From: Methanobacteriota archaeon
Lineage (GTDB): Archaea > Halobacteriota > Methanomicrobia > Methanomicrobiales > Methanoculleaceae
Assembly: GCA_023393455.1 (NCBI GenBank)
Contig: JAEWLJ010000023.1
Span: 52,141 to 116,140 of the forward strand
Direction: 5' to 3'
DNA: 64,000 nt
Shown here: piece after piece, positions 42,384-51,181 of the stretch
How positions within the stretch are numbered: the stretch's first letter is position 1
Layout: the number at the start of each line of letters is the position of its first letter
Made by a program: the position numbers and the translations under genes
Notes under the pieces: model-generated
Told to the model about the DNA's origin: nothing
The model's database searches: none
The model's input: only the letters and a program-made list of their open reading frames with translations

Positions 42384-43370
42384 TTATGCCCGGGCCTTCT
42401 CGTAGAACGAGAGGTCGAAGAGGTCGTCCTGGGTGAGGGGTTTGTTGATGTAGCCGAGTTCGTACTGGAGGTTCGTGTAATCGACCACCGAGGTCGTGAT
42501 GACGTTCGGGTCGGCGGTCCAGGTGCCGTCCCAGTTCCTGAAGGAGGCCTTCACGGTCTCGACGTTCTGTCCGGTCTTCTTCGAATAGATGGTTGCGGCC
42601 TCGTCGGGGTTTTCGAGGTTGTACTCCGTCGCCTTGATGTGGGTCCGGACGACCTGCTCGACGATCTCGGGGTGCTCGCGGATCAGGGAGCCGCTTGCAA
42701 CCAGAACGCAGCAGGCGTGGTCTTTCATCATCTCGCCCGACTGCACAACGGTCCTCCCCGTGCCCTCGGCTGCGATGACGGCCGGGGACGGGTGGGGCAG
42801 GAAGACGCCGTCAACCTGGCCTGCGGAGAGGGCGGTGGTGGCGGCACCGGGGTCCATAGCCTTGATGTTGACGCTCGCGGGGTCGACGTCGTTCTGCTCA
42901 AGCCAGGTCCTGAGGATGGTGTCCTGGATCGTTCCCGGCGGGAAGGTGGCGATCGTCTTGCCCACGAGGTCGGCGGGGGTCGAGTAGGGGATCTCGCTCC
43001 TGAGGACCAGGTCGGACCCCTGGGTCTGGACTGCGGCAACGATCTTGGCGTCAAGTCCGGTGCTGACGGCCGCTATGAACGGGGCGGCGCCGACGTAGGC
43101 GATATCCAGGTCCCCGGCGAGCATCGTCTGCATCTCGGGCGCGCCGGTGGGGAAGTTGTAGTCGGTTATCTGCTCAACACCGTGCGGCGCGAGGTCCTCC
43201 TGCCACCATCCCTTATCCATCGCGGTGGAGTGGGCGGTCTGGTGGGTGCTCGGCTGGTAGCCGATCTGCAGGTGCGTCACATCGCCGCTCTCGGTGCCGG
43301 TGCATCCGCTTACAAACGTGAACGCCGCGACCAGGGCCACGGCCAGAATAATTGCAGTGATCTGTTTCAT
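42384..43370 (-). CDS. ABC transporter substrate-binding lipoprotein, SsuA/TauA-like
   Basis: The 328-residue protein has a signal peptide with lipobox FVSGC. An NMT1/THI5-like binding domain follows (IGYQPSTHQTAHSTAMDKGW, MQTMLAGDLDIAYVGAAPFI, VDGVFLPHPSPAVIA). The ATG at 43370 has GGAG six bases upstream; ATGs at 43376 and 43382 are weaker. The ligand could be a sulfonate, nitrate or similar small anion, or a thiamine precursor. It is the first gene of the transporter operon, behind an AT-rich promoter with a palindrome. Confidence 0.87.
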   Translation of the reverse strand: MKQITAIILAVALVAAFTFVSGCTGTESGDVTHLQIGYQPSTHQTAHSTAMDKGWWQEDLAPHGVEQITDYNFPTGAPEMQTMLAGDLDIAYVGAAPFIAAVSTGLDAKIVAAVQTQGSDLVLRSEIPYSTPADLVGKTIATFPPGTIQDTILRTWLEQNDVDPASVNIKAMDPGAATTALSAGQVDGVFLPHPSPAVIAAEGTGRTVVQSGEMMKDHACCVLVASGSLIREHPEIVEQVVRTHIKATEYNLENPDEAATIYSKKTGQNVETVKASFRNWDGTWTADPNVITTSVVDYTNLQYELGYINKPLTQDDLFDLSFYEKARA

Positions 43371-43448
43371 AGGCATCTCCATCAGTATGAGTTACTGTAT
43401 AACGAGTAATCATCACGCTGTCGGTATATAGTAGTGTCGAAAATTGGC

Positions 43449-43462
43449 AGTATAGTTATACT
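43449..43462. promoter_or_regulatory. Palindrome upstream of the ABC transporter operon
   Basis: AGTATAGTTATACT has perfect six-base arms around GT and sits about 80 bases before the binding-protein start in an AT-rich region with several TATA-like stretches. It is a candidate operator. Confidence 0.4.
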
Positions 43463-43509
43463 ATAGTATTAAAATTTGTTCGGTATTTTCCAAATAGATG
43501 AAATGGGTG

Positions 43510-43667
43510 CAGGGTAATGTGGAGACGGAGGCGCACTTTGCCGGGTGAGGTCGTCTCCCAATGCCTCTGTCGGGACACCCCCTCCCGGGCCTGTACTCAA
43601 TGGAGGTTCGTTCCATCATCTTTGCCTGGTATATGGTTCAGATGGCGGTTATCTGAGTCGACAGCGC
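43510..43667 (-). other. Sequence downstream of the TnpB remnant
   Basis: This stretch follows the TnpB stop, where intact elements carry the right end and guide (omega) RNA. No gene is visible. A CCCGGGAGGGGG block could pair locally, but I cannot define an element end. Confidence 0.3.
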
Positions 43668-43905
43668 TTATCCATCACCTGTTACCCCGACAGGGTGCTG
43701 CTCTTGCAGGGCGATTTCCTGATGCTGATCGCCGCGTTGATGTCACGGTCCTGATGAGCGCCACCGTCCGGACGGACCCGCTTTCTCTCAGAGATCCGGT
43801 TTGAGATACCCACATCTGCTGCATATCTTTGAGGATCGGATCTGCCGATTTGCGATCTCTTCTCGAAGTGGCCTCGATCTCTATCCGCTGGGCAGGCGCA
43901 TGTTT
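43668..43905 (-). pseudogene. C-terminal remnant of a TnpB (IS200/IS605-type) gene
   Basis: On the minus strand one frame encodes the zinc ribbon half RSSKICSRCGYLKPDL. It then hits a stop, and a shifted frame continues SERKRVRPDGGAHQDRDINA, where DRDINA is the RuvC-III motif. Another shift gives IALQEQHPVGVTGDG, the usual TnpB C-terminus, ending in TAA at 43668. The second cysteine pair is lost (RPDGG for CPDCG). There are at least two frameshifts and no N-terminal part, so this is a dead relic. Confidence 0.75.
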
Positions 43906-43981
43906 CACACTTCTCCCCTATCCTCGTGCGTGGTTTTAATCTCTTCAGCAGCCAAACGATACAGACAGGAATGTTGATATA

Positions 43982-45460
43982 ATGCGTTCGGATCAGATTC
44001 GGCAGGGCCGTCTCGCCGGTGAACGGTCGGGCGATCTCGAGCACTTTCTTGCATCGATGGAGACCGACCGCTGGATCGCGGAGGCGGATCTCCTCGTGGA
44101 CATGGCGCACCTCCTCGGCCTTGTGCGGCAGGATATCATCAATGAGGCCCCGGCCCGGGCGCTGATGGCGGCGCTTCTCGACCTCCACGACCATGGTATC
44201 CCGGAGGAGGCGTTCGACGAGAAGTTCGAGGACGTCCATGCAGGGAAGGAGGCCTACCTCATCGACCGGGTCGGCGAGGACTTCGGCGGCCGCCTCCACA
44301 TGGGACGGTCCCGGAACGACGAGGTCGCGACCTGCATACGGATTCGGTTGAGAGAAGAGATGATCGCCCTCGTGCGGTCGCTTGCCGACCTCAGGGCGAC
44401 CCTTCTCGACGTCGCCGCCGCCCACACGGAGACGGTGATGCCGGGCTTCACCCACCTCCAGCACGCCCAGCCCACGACGCTCGCCCACTACCTCCTCGCC
44501 TACGAGCAGGCCTTCTCCCGGGATACGGCCAGATTGCGCGAAGCGTATGCCCGGGTGGACGTCTCCCCCCTCGGTTCGGCAGCGTTCGCCTCGACCGGGT
44601 TCCCCCTCGACCGCGACTACACCGCGGCTCTCCTCGGCTTCTCCCGCCCGGCACCAAACAGCATGGACGCGGTCGCCGCCCGGGACTTTGCGATCGAGGT
44701 GCTTGCCGATACAGCGGTCATGATGACGACGGCGAGCCGGCTCTGTGAAGAGCTCGTCCTCTGGAGCACGTCGTTCGTCGGGTTCGTCCAGCTCGACGAT
44801 GCTTACTGCTCCTCCTCCTCGATCATGCCCCAGAAGAAGAACCCGGATGTGGCCGAGATCATGCGGGCAAAGGCCGGGACGGTTGCCGGTGCACTCACCG
44901 CGGCGGTCACCATCGTCAAGGGCCTCCCCATGAGTTACAACCGCGACCTCCAGGAGCTGACCCCTCACCTCCGGCGGGGTGTGGAGGGCGCCCAACAGAG
45001 CATCCCGCTCCTCTCAGGGATGATCGGCACCGCCACCTTCAACACGGAGCGGATGGTCGCCGAGGCGGACAGGGGCTTTTCCACCGCGACGGAGCTTGCG
45101 GACGTCCTTGTCCGGGATTACGGACTTCCCTTCCGGACCGCTCACCGGATCGTTGGACGGGCGGTACGGCACGGCTCGCTCGACCTTTCCACGCTCGAGG
45201 GCGCCGCCCGTGAAGCGGCCGGCCTCTCGGTCGTGGACCTCGGGATAACCCAGGAGCGGATCGACTCTGTCCTCGACCCGCGCCACGCTGTTGCCGTGCG
45301 GAGCATCATCGGCGGCCCGGCACCCGCGGCGGTTGCGGTTCAGATCGCAGATCAGAAGGAACTCCTCGCCCGCGATGTTGCATGGGCGGAGGAGACCGGA
45401 GCGGCGCTCTCGAGCGCGCTAGAACATCTTATCCTTGAATCACGGAGGGTGGTAGCATAA
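43982..45460 (+). CDS. argH: Argininosuccinate lyase
   Basis: The 492-residue enzyme of the fumarase/aspartase superfamily cleaves argininosuccinate to arginine and fumarate. It has the signature SSSIMPQKKNPDVAEIMRAK and the TVMPGFTHLQHAQPTTLAHY block with the catalytic-region histidine. The length is normal. Its stop codon TAA overlaps what appears to be the original start of gatD. Confidence 0.95.
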   Translation: MRSDQIRQGRLAGERSGDLEHFLASMETDRWIAEADLLVDMAHLLGLVRQDIINEAPARALMAALLDLHDHGIPEEAFDEKFEDVHAGKEAYLIDRVGEDFGGRLHMGRSRNDEVATCIRIRLREEMIALVRSLADLRATLLDVAAAHTETVMPGFTHLQHAQPTTLAHYLLAYEQAFSRDTARLREAYARVDVSPLGSAAFASTGFPLDRDYTAALLGFSRPAPNSMDAVAARDFAIEVLADTAVMMTTASRLCEELVLWSTSFVGFVQLDDAYCSSSSIMPQKKNPDVAEIMRAKAGTVAGALTAAVTIVKGLPMSYNRDLQELTPHLRRGVEGAQQSIPLLSGMIGTATFNTERMVAEADRGFSTATELADVLVRDYGLPFRTAHRIVGRAVRHGSLDLSTLEGAAREAAGLSVVDLGITQERIDSVLDPRHAVAVRSIIGGPAPAAVAVQIADQKELLARDVAWAEETGAALSSALEHLILESRRVVA

Positions 45461-46692
45461 CGGAGATACTTCAGACCGGAGACCGGGTGCGGTACGCGAA
45501 CGGTGGGACCGCGCTCACCGGCACTTACATCACAGAGCGCGACGGGATGGCCGTCGTCAAACTGGATAGCGGCTACAACATCGGTGCGTCGCCCGAGAAG
45601 ATCGAGTTCGTCGAGCGCCCGGCTCCGCAACCGCCGGCAGGCGCCGGGGTCGTCGTCCAGAACCCCGACCTCCCGGAACTCGCTGTCATATCCACAGGCG
45701 GGACGATCGCGAGCAGGGTGGACTACCGGAGCGGCGCGGTGATGAGCCAGTTCTCCGCGAGCGATATCCTGCGAGCGATCCCGGAACTCGGGGACGTCGC
45801 CCGCTACCGCGACCGCCAGATCGCAAGCATCCTCTCGGAGAACATGAAACCGGCGCTCTGGCAGGAACTCGCCCGGGCGGTCTATGACGAGATCCGGGCC
45901 GGCGTCGCCGGGGTGATCGTCACCCACGGCACCGACACGATGGCCTACTCGGCCGCGGCGGTCCGGTTCATGCTCAAGACGCCGGTGCCGGTCGTCTTTG
46001 TCGGGTCGCAGCGGTCTGCCGACCGCCCGAGTTCCGACAACGCCATGAACACCCTCTGCAGCGCCGCCGTCGCCGCCGGCGATCTCGGCGAGGTGGCGGT
46101 GGTGATGCACGCGACGACGAACGACGACCGCTGCGCAATCCACCGGGCGACCCGTGTCCGTAAGATGCACACCTCCCGGCGCGATGCGTTCCAGAGCATG
46201 GGGATGGAACCGCTCGGCTACGTCGATTACCCCTCGCTCTCCATCACCCTCTCGGACGAGGCGGTCCGGCGGGGTGCACAGGAGCCCGAACTGAGCGACG
46301 CGCTCGAAGAACGGTGCGCCCTCCTCCACTTCTACCCCGGGATGCCTGCGAGCGTCCTCGACGTCTTCGAGGGTTACGCCGGTCTGGTCATATCGGGGAC
46401 GGGGCTCGGCCACGTGGCGACGGAGTGGGTCCCGAAGATACAGGATATGGTCGAAGAAGGGACGACCGTCGTCATGACGTCGCAGTGCCTGCACGGCCGG
46501 GTCTGCGACCGGGTCTACAACACGGGAAGGGATCTCCTCGCCGCCGGGGTCGTTGAGGGCGAGGATATGCTGCCTGAGGCGGCGCTCGTCAAACTGATGT
46601 GGGTGCTCGGGAACGAGAGTGACCCCGAACGGGCGAAAGAGATGATGCAGACCGATCTCGCGGGCGAGATCCGGCGGAGGTCGATCCCATGA
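45457..46692 (+). CDS. gatD: Glu-tRNA(Gln) amidotransferase subunit D, start codon apparently ATA
   Basis: This asparaginase-like subunit releases ammonia from glutamine for GatE. The N-terminal beta domain reads TGDRVRYANGG. The asparaginase core has the nucleophile in STGGTIAS and the second threonine in VTHGTDTMAYSAAAVRF. Family-like sequence extends upstream of the GTG at 45487 as TEILQTGDRV to 45457, where the codon is ATA overlapping the argH stop (ATAA). A strong GGAGGGT lies just upstream. The GTG at 45487 with GGAG six bases before it is the fallback start. See the finding. Confidence 0.92.
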   Translation: MTEILQTGDRVRYANGGTALTGTYITERDGMAVVKLDSGYNIGASPEKIEFVERPAPQPPAGAGVVVQNPDLPELAVISTGGTIASRVDYRSGAVMSQFSASDILRAIPELGDVARYRDRQIASILSENMKPALWQELARAVYDEIRAGVAGVIVTHGTDTMAYSAAAVRFMLKTPVPVVFVGSQRSADRPSSDNAMNTLCSAAVAAGDLGEVAVVMHATTNDDRCAIHRATRVRKMHTSRRDAFQSMGMEPLGYVDYPSLSITLSDEAVRRGAQEPELSDALEERCALLHFYPGMPASVLDVFEGYAGLVISGTGLGHVATEWVPKIQDMVEEGTTVVMTSQCLHGRVCDRVYNTGRDLLAAGVVEGEDMLPEAALVKLMWVLGNESDPERAKEMMQTDLAGEIRRRSIP

Positions 46693-48548
46693 TGGACTAC
46701 GGGAAACTCGGCCTCAAAGCCGGGATCGAGATCCACCAGCAGCTCGACACCGCCGAGAAGCTCTTCTGCCGCTGCCCCACCTGTCTCCGCGACGTCTCCG
46801 AGCGGACGGGGGAGTTTTACCGCTACCTCCGGGCGACGGAGAGTGAGCTCGGGGAGATCGACCGGGCGGCGCGGGAAGAGATGAAACTCGTCCGTAAGTT
46901 CCGCTACTACACCTACGATACGGTCTGCCTGGCGGAGCACGACGAGGAGCCCCCGTCCCCGATGAACCCCGAGGCGCTCGAGATCTGCCTCACGATAGCA
47001 AAGATGCTCGATATGACCCCCGCCGAGCAGGTGCACACGATGCGCAAACTCGTCATCGACGGTTCGAACACCAGCGGGTTCCAGCGGACGGCGCTCGTCG
47101 CGCTCTCCGGCGCCCTTCCCGGCGGCTGCCGGCTCGAGACGATCTGCCTCGAGGAGGAGGCGGCGCAGCGGGTGGAGGACGAGACCTTCTCCCTCGACCG
47201 CCTGGGGATCCCGCTCGTCGAGATCACCACCGCCCCCTGCATGCGCACCCCCGAGGCCGTCCAGGAGGTCGCGGGGCATATCGGGATGGTGCTCCGCTCC
47301 ACCGGGAGGGTGAAGCGCGGGCTCGGGACGATCCGGCAGGACATCAACGTCTCCATCGCCGACGGCGCCCGGGTGGAGATCAAAGGCGTCCAGGAGCTCG
47401 ACCTGATCGCCGAGGTGGTGCGGCGCGAGGTCGAGCGGCAGGTCAATCTGCTTGCAATCCGGGACGCCCTGCGGGAGAGGGGCGCCCGGGTCGACCGTGA
47501 CGTCATCGACGTCACCGCCCTCTTTGCCGAGACGGCGTCCTCGATCCTGAAGAAGGCAAAAGCCGTCCTCGCGGTCCGGCTCTACGGGTTCGCGGGGCTC
47601 GTCGGGCGGGAGATCCAGCCCGGCAGACGTCTCGGAAGCGAGATGTCGGACTACGCGAAGAAGTGCGGCGTCGGCGGGATCTTCCACACCGACGAACTCC
47701 CCGCCTACGGCGTCACCGCAGATGAGGTGGCGCGCCTCCGGGAGTTCGTCGGGGCAGGGGAGAACGACTGCGTCGTCATCGTGGCGGCGGGAAGGGAGCG
47801 CGCCGGGTGTGCCGCTGAGCAGGTGATGGTTCGCGCGGAGATGGCGCTCTCCGGGGTCCCCGAGGAGACGCGGAAGATGCTCGAAGAGGGGAGTTCCGCC
47901 TACATGCGCCCGCTCCCGGGAGCCGCCCGGATGTATCCCGAGACCGACGTCTTTACGGTCGCGATCGATGGGAACCGCTGGGAGAAGATCGAGATCCCCG
48001 AACTCCTCACCGACCGGGCGGAACGGTTCGTCCGGGAGTTCGCCCTCGACGAAGGGCTGGCGCGGCAGGTGGCGTTCTCCGAGCGATTGGCGCTCTTCGA
48101 GAAGGCGGTCGCCGCCGGTATCCGCCCCAATCTTGCTGCACGGACGCTGCTTGCCACCTGCCGGGAACTCGCCCGGGACGGCGTCGACGTCGCCCGGGTG
48201 AGCGAGGAGGAGATCCTTGCCCTTCTCTCGGCGGTCGAGGGCGGCCGGGCGGCGAAGGAGGCGATCCCCGACCTCCTCACCGAGCTCGCAAAGACCCCCG
48301 GAGACGCCGGGGAACCAGGCGTTCGGGTAGACGCGGCGATCGAGAAGATGGGGCCGTCCGTCTCGCAGGCGGACGTGGAGGCGATTGTCCGGCGGATCGT
48401 CGCCGAACGGGAGGTTTTCGCCCGGGAGAAGGGTATGGGCGCGCTCGGCCCCCTGATGGGCGTCGTCATGCAGGAACTCCGCGGGAGCGTCGACGGGAAG
48501 GTCATCAGCGAGACCCTCCGGCGCGAGCTCCAGCGGTTACTCTCCTGA
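46689..48548 (+). CDS. gatE: Glu-tRNA(Gln) amidotransferase subunit E
   Basis: The 619-residue archaeal-specific subunit phosphorylates and amidates Glu-tRNA(Gln). It has the GatB/E core (GLKAGIEIHQQLDTAEKLFC, then GSNTSGFQRTALV and SLDRLGIPLVEITT), an AspRS-like insertion, and a C-terminal helical tRNA-binding tail with a YqeY-like region. Its ATG overlaps the gatD stop. Together with GatD it makes Gln-tRNA in archaea lacking GlnRS. Confidence 0.96.
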   Translation: MMDYGKLGLKAGIEIHQQLDTAEKLFCRCPTCLRDVSERTGEFYRYLRATESELGEIDRAAREEMKLVRKFRYYTYDTVCLAEHDEEPPSPMNPEALEICLTIAKMLDMTPAEQVHTMRKLVIDGSNTSGFQRTALVALSGALPGGCRLETICLEEEAAQRVEDETFSLDRLGIPLVEITTAPCMRTPEAVQEVAGHIGMVLRSTGRVKRGLGTIRQDINVSIADGARVEIKGVQELDLIAEVVRREVERQVNLLAIRDALRERGARVDRDVIDVTALFAETASSILKKAKAVLAVRLYGFAGLVGREIQPGRRLGSEMSDYAKKCGVGGIFHTDELPAYGVTADEVARLREFVGAGENDCVVIVAAGRERAGCAAEQVMVRAEMALSGVPEETRKMLEEGSSAYMRPLPGAARMYPETDVFTVAIDGNRWEKIEIPELLTDRAERFVREFALDEGLARQVAFSERLALFEKAVAAGIRPNLAARTLLATCRELARDGVDVARVSEEEILALLSAVEGGRAAKEAIPDLLTELAKTPGDAGEPGVRVDAAIEKMGPSVSQADVEAIVRRIVAEREVFAREKGMGALGPLMGVVMQELRGSVDGKVISETLRRELQRLLS

Positions 48549-48622
48549 TCCCCGGCCCAGGTCCTTCCCGGCCGGGTTACTTTTATCATCGGATCAGTGC
48601 ATAAATATAAAGGAGTTCTATC

Positions 48623-48925
48623 ATGGGAAAGACAGGCAGTGTTCAGTGGGCGCAGGTCAAGGGCGTCAAGGGGCAGATCCGGCTCGTCCCTGCAAGTGAA
48701 GGCGAAGTGAAGAAACCCGGCCCGAACCAGCGGTTCAAGGCAGCAGCGGATATCCGGAAGCGGGCGAGCCGGGAAGGGCAGGACCAGCGGCGCGGTGGAC
48801 GCGGTGGACGCGGTGGACGCGGCGGGCGCAGGGGAGGCGGCGCTCCCACGATGGACGTGCGGGTACGCCGTGGCATACGGCGCGCCAAGGTGTCGGCTCT
48901 CGGGACCAAGCAGAAATCGAGATAA
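48623..48925 (+). CDS. Small basic RGG-repeat protein, possibly DUF5350
   Basis: The 100-residue protein has a conserved N-terminal segment (GKTGSVQWAQVKGVKGQIRL and KPGPNQRF) and a glycine-arginine tract (GGRGGRGGRGGRRGGG) encoded by nine-base tandem repeats. A basic C-terminal segment rich in Arg and Lys follows. It is probably an RNA- or ribosome-associated protein. The N-terminal block resembles the archaeal DUF5350 family as I recall it. AGGAG lies eight bases before the ATG. Confidence 0.7.
   Translation: MGKTGSVQWAQVKGVKGQIRLVPASEGEVKKPGPNQRFKAAADIRKRASREGQDQRRGGRGGRGGRGGRRGGGAPTMDVRVRRGIRRAKVSALGTKQKSR
48794..48838 (+). repeat. Tandem nine-base repeat coding for RGG
   Basis: CGGTGGACG is repeated head to tail at least three times with a diverged fourth unit. 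It encodes Arg-Gly-Gly units and is a likely site of length variation. Confidence 0.6.
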
Positions 48926-48981
48926 GCCGTCCCCCTCTTCTCCTTCAATACTTTTTATACTTGAGAGTTCCAGTATGTGGT

Positions 48982-49338
48982 ATGGATCTCAAATCCGCCA
49001 TCAGGACCTATCAGTTTGCCGAACGGGCGAAATCCGAACTGATTGTGGGGTCGCACCTGACGACAGCCCTGATCCAGTTTCCGCTCACGGAGAAGCCCGG
49101 CGGGAAGCGGATGCTTGTGATGGTGCTCGAGTCGATCCGCTCGGAACTCGACTTTGCGTATGGGGATACGGGGCTTTCTGAGTTTAAGAAGGCCATCGAT
49201 CACCTCAACGAGGCGATCAGCCTGACGGAGAGCATGGATCTCGGCGTTGCGTCGGAGCGGATCGGAAGGGCTGTCAGCGCCGCCACGACCGCAGCCCAGA
49301 TGGCATGGGAGACACTCAACGAGCATGAACTCCTCTGA
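48982..49338 (+). CDS. Conserved hypothetical protein, 118 residues
   Basis: This is an all-alpha protein. Its N-terminal half has a helix and a short strand pair (LIQFPLTEKPGGKRMLVMVL), and the C-terminal half has two amphipathic helices (KKAIDHLNEAISLTESM). The ATG at 48982 lies about 25 bases after a TATA box (CTTTTTATACTT, 48949-48960), so it is leaderless. It overlaps the nitroreductase gene by 14 bases. The function is unknown. Confidence 0.65.
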   Translation: MDLKSAIRTYQFAERAKSELIVGSHLTTALIQFPLTEKPGGKRMLVMVLESIRSELDFAYGDTGLSEFKKAIDHLNEAISLTESMDLGVASERIGRAVSAATTAAQMAWETLNEHELL

Positions 49339-49852
49339 TTTCCTCAGATTTCTGAGAGCGCGGTCTTCTGTCCGGGAATACTCCGGGAAGCCGCTCGATC
49401 CGGAGGATATCGACTACATCCTCGCCTGCGCGAGTACGGCGCCGAGCGCCGGCAACCGCGAGGCATGGGATGTCGTCGTCGTCACCGACGACGATGTCAG
49501 GCTGGAACTCGCGTCGGCGGCCCTCGAGCAGGTGCATATCCGGGAGGCCCCGGCGGTCCTGGTGGTCTGTGCGAACTACATCCGGTCGATGTCGCACTAT
49601 GGGGAGCGGGGGATCCTCTATGCGCTCGAGGATGCCACTATAGCCTGCACCTACATGATGCTCGCCGCCCATGCCCGGAACCTGCACTCGTGCTGGACGG
49701 GGGCGTTCGAGGAGAACGAGGTTCGCGAGCTCTTCGGCTTCCCGCAGCATATCCGCCCCGTCGCGCTTCTCGCGGTCGGGAAGGGGAGGCCGCTGCTCGA
49801 ACCCATGAAAAGAATGCCGGTGGACGAACATGTACACCGCGAGACCTGGTAG
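49325..49852 (+). CDS. Nitroreductase family protein (FMN-dependent)
   Basis: The 175-residue protein begins FLRFLRARSSVREYSGKPLD, the usual FMN phosphate-binding start. It continues with APSAGNREAW and ends in VALLAVGKG, the nitroreductase fold. It would use NAD(P)H or a ferredoxin-linked donor, and the substrate is unknown. It overlaps the previous gene by 14 bases. Confidence 0.87.
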   Translation: MNSSDFLRFLRARSSVREYSGKPLDPEDIDYILACASTAPSAGNREAWDVVVVTDDDVRLELASAALEQVHIREAPAVLVVCANYIRSMSHYGERGILYALEDATIACTYMMLAAHARNLHSCWTGAFEENEVRELFGFPQHIRPVALLAVGKGRPLLEPMKRMPVDEHVHRETW

Positions 49853-49875
49853 GATTAACCATTCCTGGAGAGAAT

Positions 49876-50214
49876 ATGTCGGATTATTTGGTTACGCTTG
49901 AATCAGCGTGGATAATTAAAGACGTCAAGTCTATGGACGACGCCGTGAGCATTGCGATCAGCGAGGCCGGCAAAAGGCTCAACCCCTCGGCGAAGTTCGT
50001 GGAGATCGAGGCGGGGATGATCGCCTGCCCCTTCTGCGAGGGGGAGTTGAACACCGCGCTCGTGGTCGCCGGCACCGCCCTCGTCGGGCTCATGCTGCAG
50101 ATGAAGGTCTTCCGTGCGGAGTCAGAAGAGCACGCGGCAAGGATTGCAAAGTCGGTCGTGGGAAAAGCACTGCACGACGTGCCGCTGAAGGTTCAGGAAG
50201 TGCAGGAGTTATGA
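49876..50214 (+). CDS. UPF0212 (DUF555) family protein
   Basis: The 112-residue conserved archaeal protein has a CPFC zinc-like pair (MIACPFCEGELN) in the middle and starts DYLVTLESAWIIKDVKSMDD. GGAG lies a few bases before the ATG. Its stop overlaps the PfkB kinase start (ATGA). The function is unknown; the family name is from memory of these blocks. Confidence 0.8.
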   Translation: MSDYLVTLESAWIIKDVKSMDDAVSIAISEAGKRLNPSAKFVEIEAGMIACPFCEGELNTALVVAGTALVGLMLQMKVFRAESEEHAARIAKSVVGKALHDVPLKVQEVQEL

Positions 50215-51101
50215 TCTCCGTCGTCGGGCATACCGCCATCGACCATCTCTTCCGGGTGCCGAAACTCCCCGGGCGGCACAACTCGACCTACATTGCCGGT
50301 CACGAGGTCTACTTCGGCGGCGGTGCGGCGAACATCGCGGCCGGGATTGCAGTGCTCGGGGAGCGGTGCCGGCTGGTCTCTGCGGTCGGCGGGGACTTTC
50401 CGGGGAGCGACTATGACCGCTGGCTGCACAGCCTCGAGATCGTGCAGGACTTCACCCAGGTGAAGGATGCCCGGACCGCGACCGCGTACGTCTTCACGGA
50501 CGACGATGGCGACCAGGAGACCTTCTTTGAGTGGGGCGCGTCGACCGCGTTCTCCCGTGCGGAGGCTCCCGCTCTCGACTTCGTCCACATGGCGACGGCC
50601 GACCCCGACTTCAACGTCCGGGTGGCCCAGAAGAGCAGGTTCGCCTCCTTCGACCCGGGGCAGGACCTCCTCCGCTACACGCCTGACCAACTCGAGATCA
50701 TCCTCGCGAAGATCGACATCCTCTTCTCGAACAACCATGAGATGGACCGGATGTGTGATATGCTGGGGCTGGAGAAGACCGCACTCGTCGCGTCGATCCC
50801 GATGACGGTCACTACCCGGGGGGCTGAGGGGAGCATCCTCTGCATGGACGGTGAGGAGTATCACGTCCCGGCGGTCAAGGTCGAGGCCGTCGACCCCACC
50901 GGTGCCGGAGACGGCTACCGTGCCGGTTTCCTCACGGCGTTCCGGAGGGGCTACGCCCCGCTCGACTGCTGTCGCGCAGGGGCGGTGGTCTCTTCCTTCG
51001 TCGTCGAGCGGCCGGGCACCCAGACGAACCTCCCCGACTGGGAGCGAATGCTTGCGCGGTACCGGAAGGTCTTTGGCGAGCCCGGCGAAATTATCATCTG
51101 A
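50211..51101 (+). CDS. PfkB-family sugar/nucleoside kinase
   Basis: The 296-residue ribokinase fold has the N-terminal glycine motif GGGAANIAAGIAVLG. The C-terminal signature DPTGAGDGYRAGFLTAF carries the catalytic aspartate and anion hole. The substrate could be a nucleoside, ribose or a phosphosugar and cannot be assigned. It is translationally coupled to the UPF0212 gene. Confidence 0.87.
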   Translation: MISVVGHTAIDHLFRVPKLPGRHNSTYIAGHEVYFGGGAANIAAGIAVLGERCRLVSAVGGDFPGSDYDRWLHSLEIVQDFTQVKDARTATAYVFTDDDGDQETFFEWGASTAFSRAEAPALDFVHMATADPDFNVRVAQKSRFASFDPGQDLLRYTPDQLEIILAKIDILFSNNHEMDRMCDMLGLEKTALVASIPMTVTTRGAEGSILCMDGEEYHVPAVKVEAVDPTGAGDGYRAGFLTAFRRGYAPLDCCRAGAVVSSFVVERPGTQTNLPDWERMLARYRKVFGEPGEIII

Positions 51102-51181
51102 ATTATGGGAAATACAGCGCTGATGGCCGGTATCTCTCTGCCGGCCGCCGTTTCCGGCACGAGGATACCCGGAGGCGTCTG

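Noticed and set aside
43682..44995. A 437-codon minus-strand frame opposite argH
   Set aside because: Only its last part (below about 43905) has meaning, as the TnpB relic. The rest is the complement of argH.
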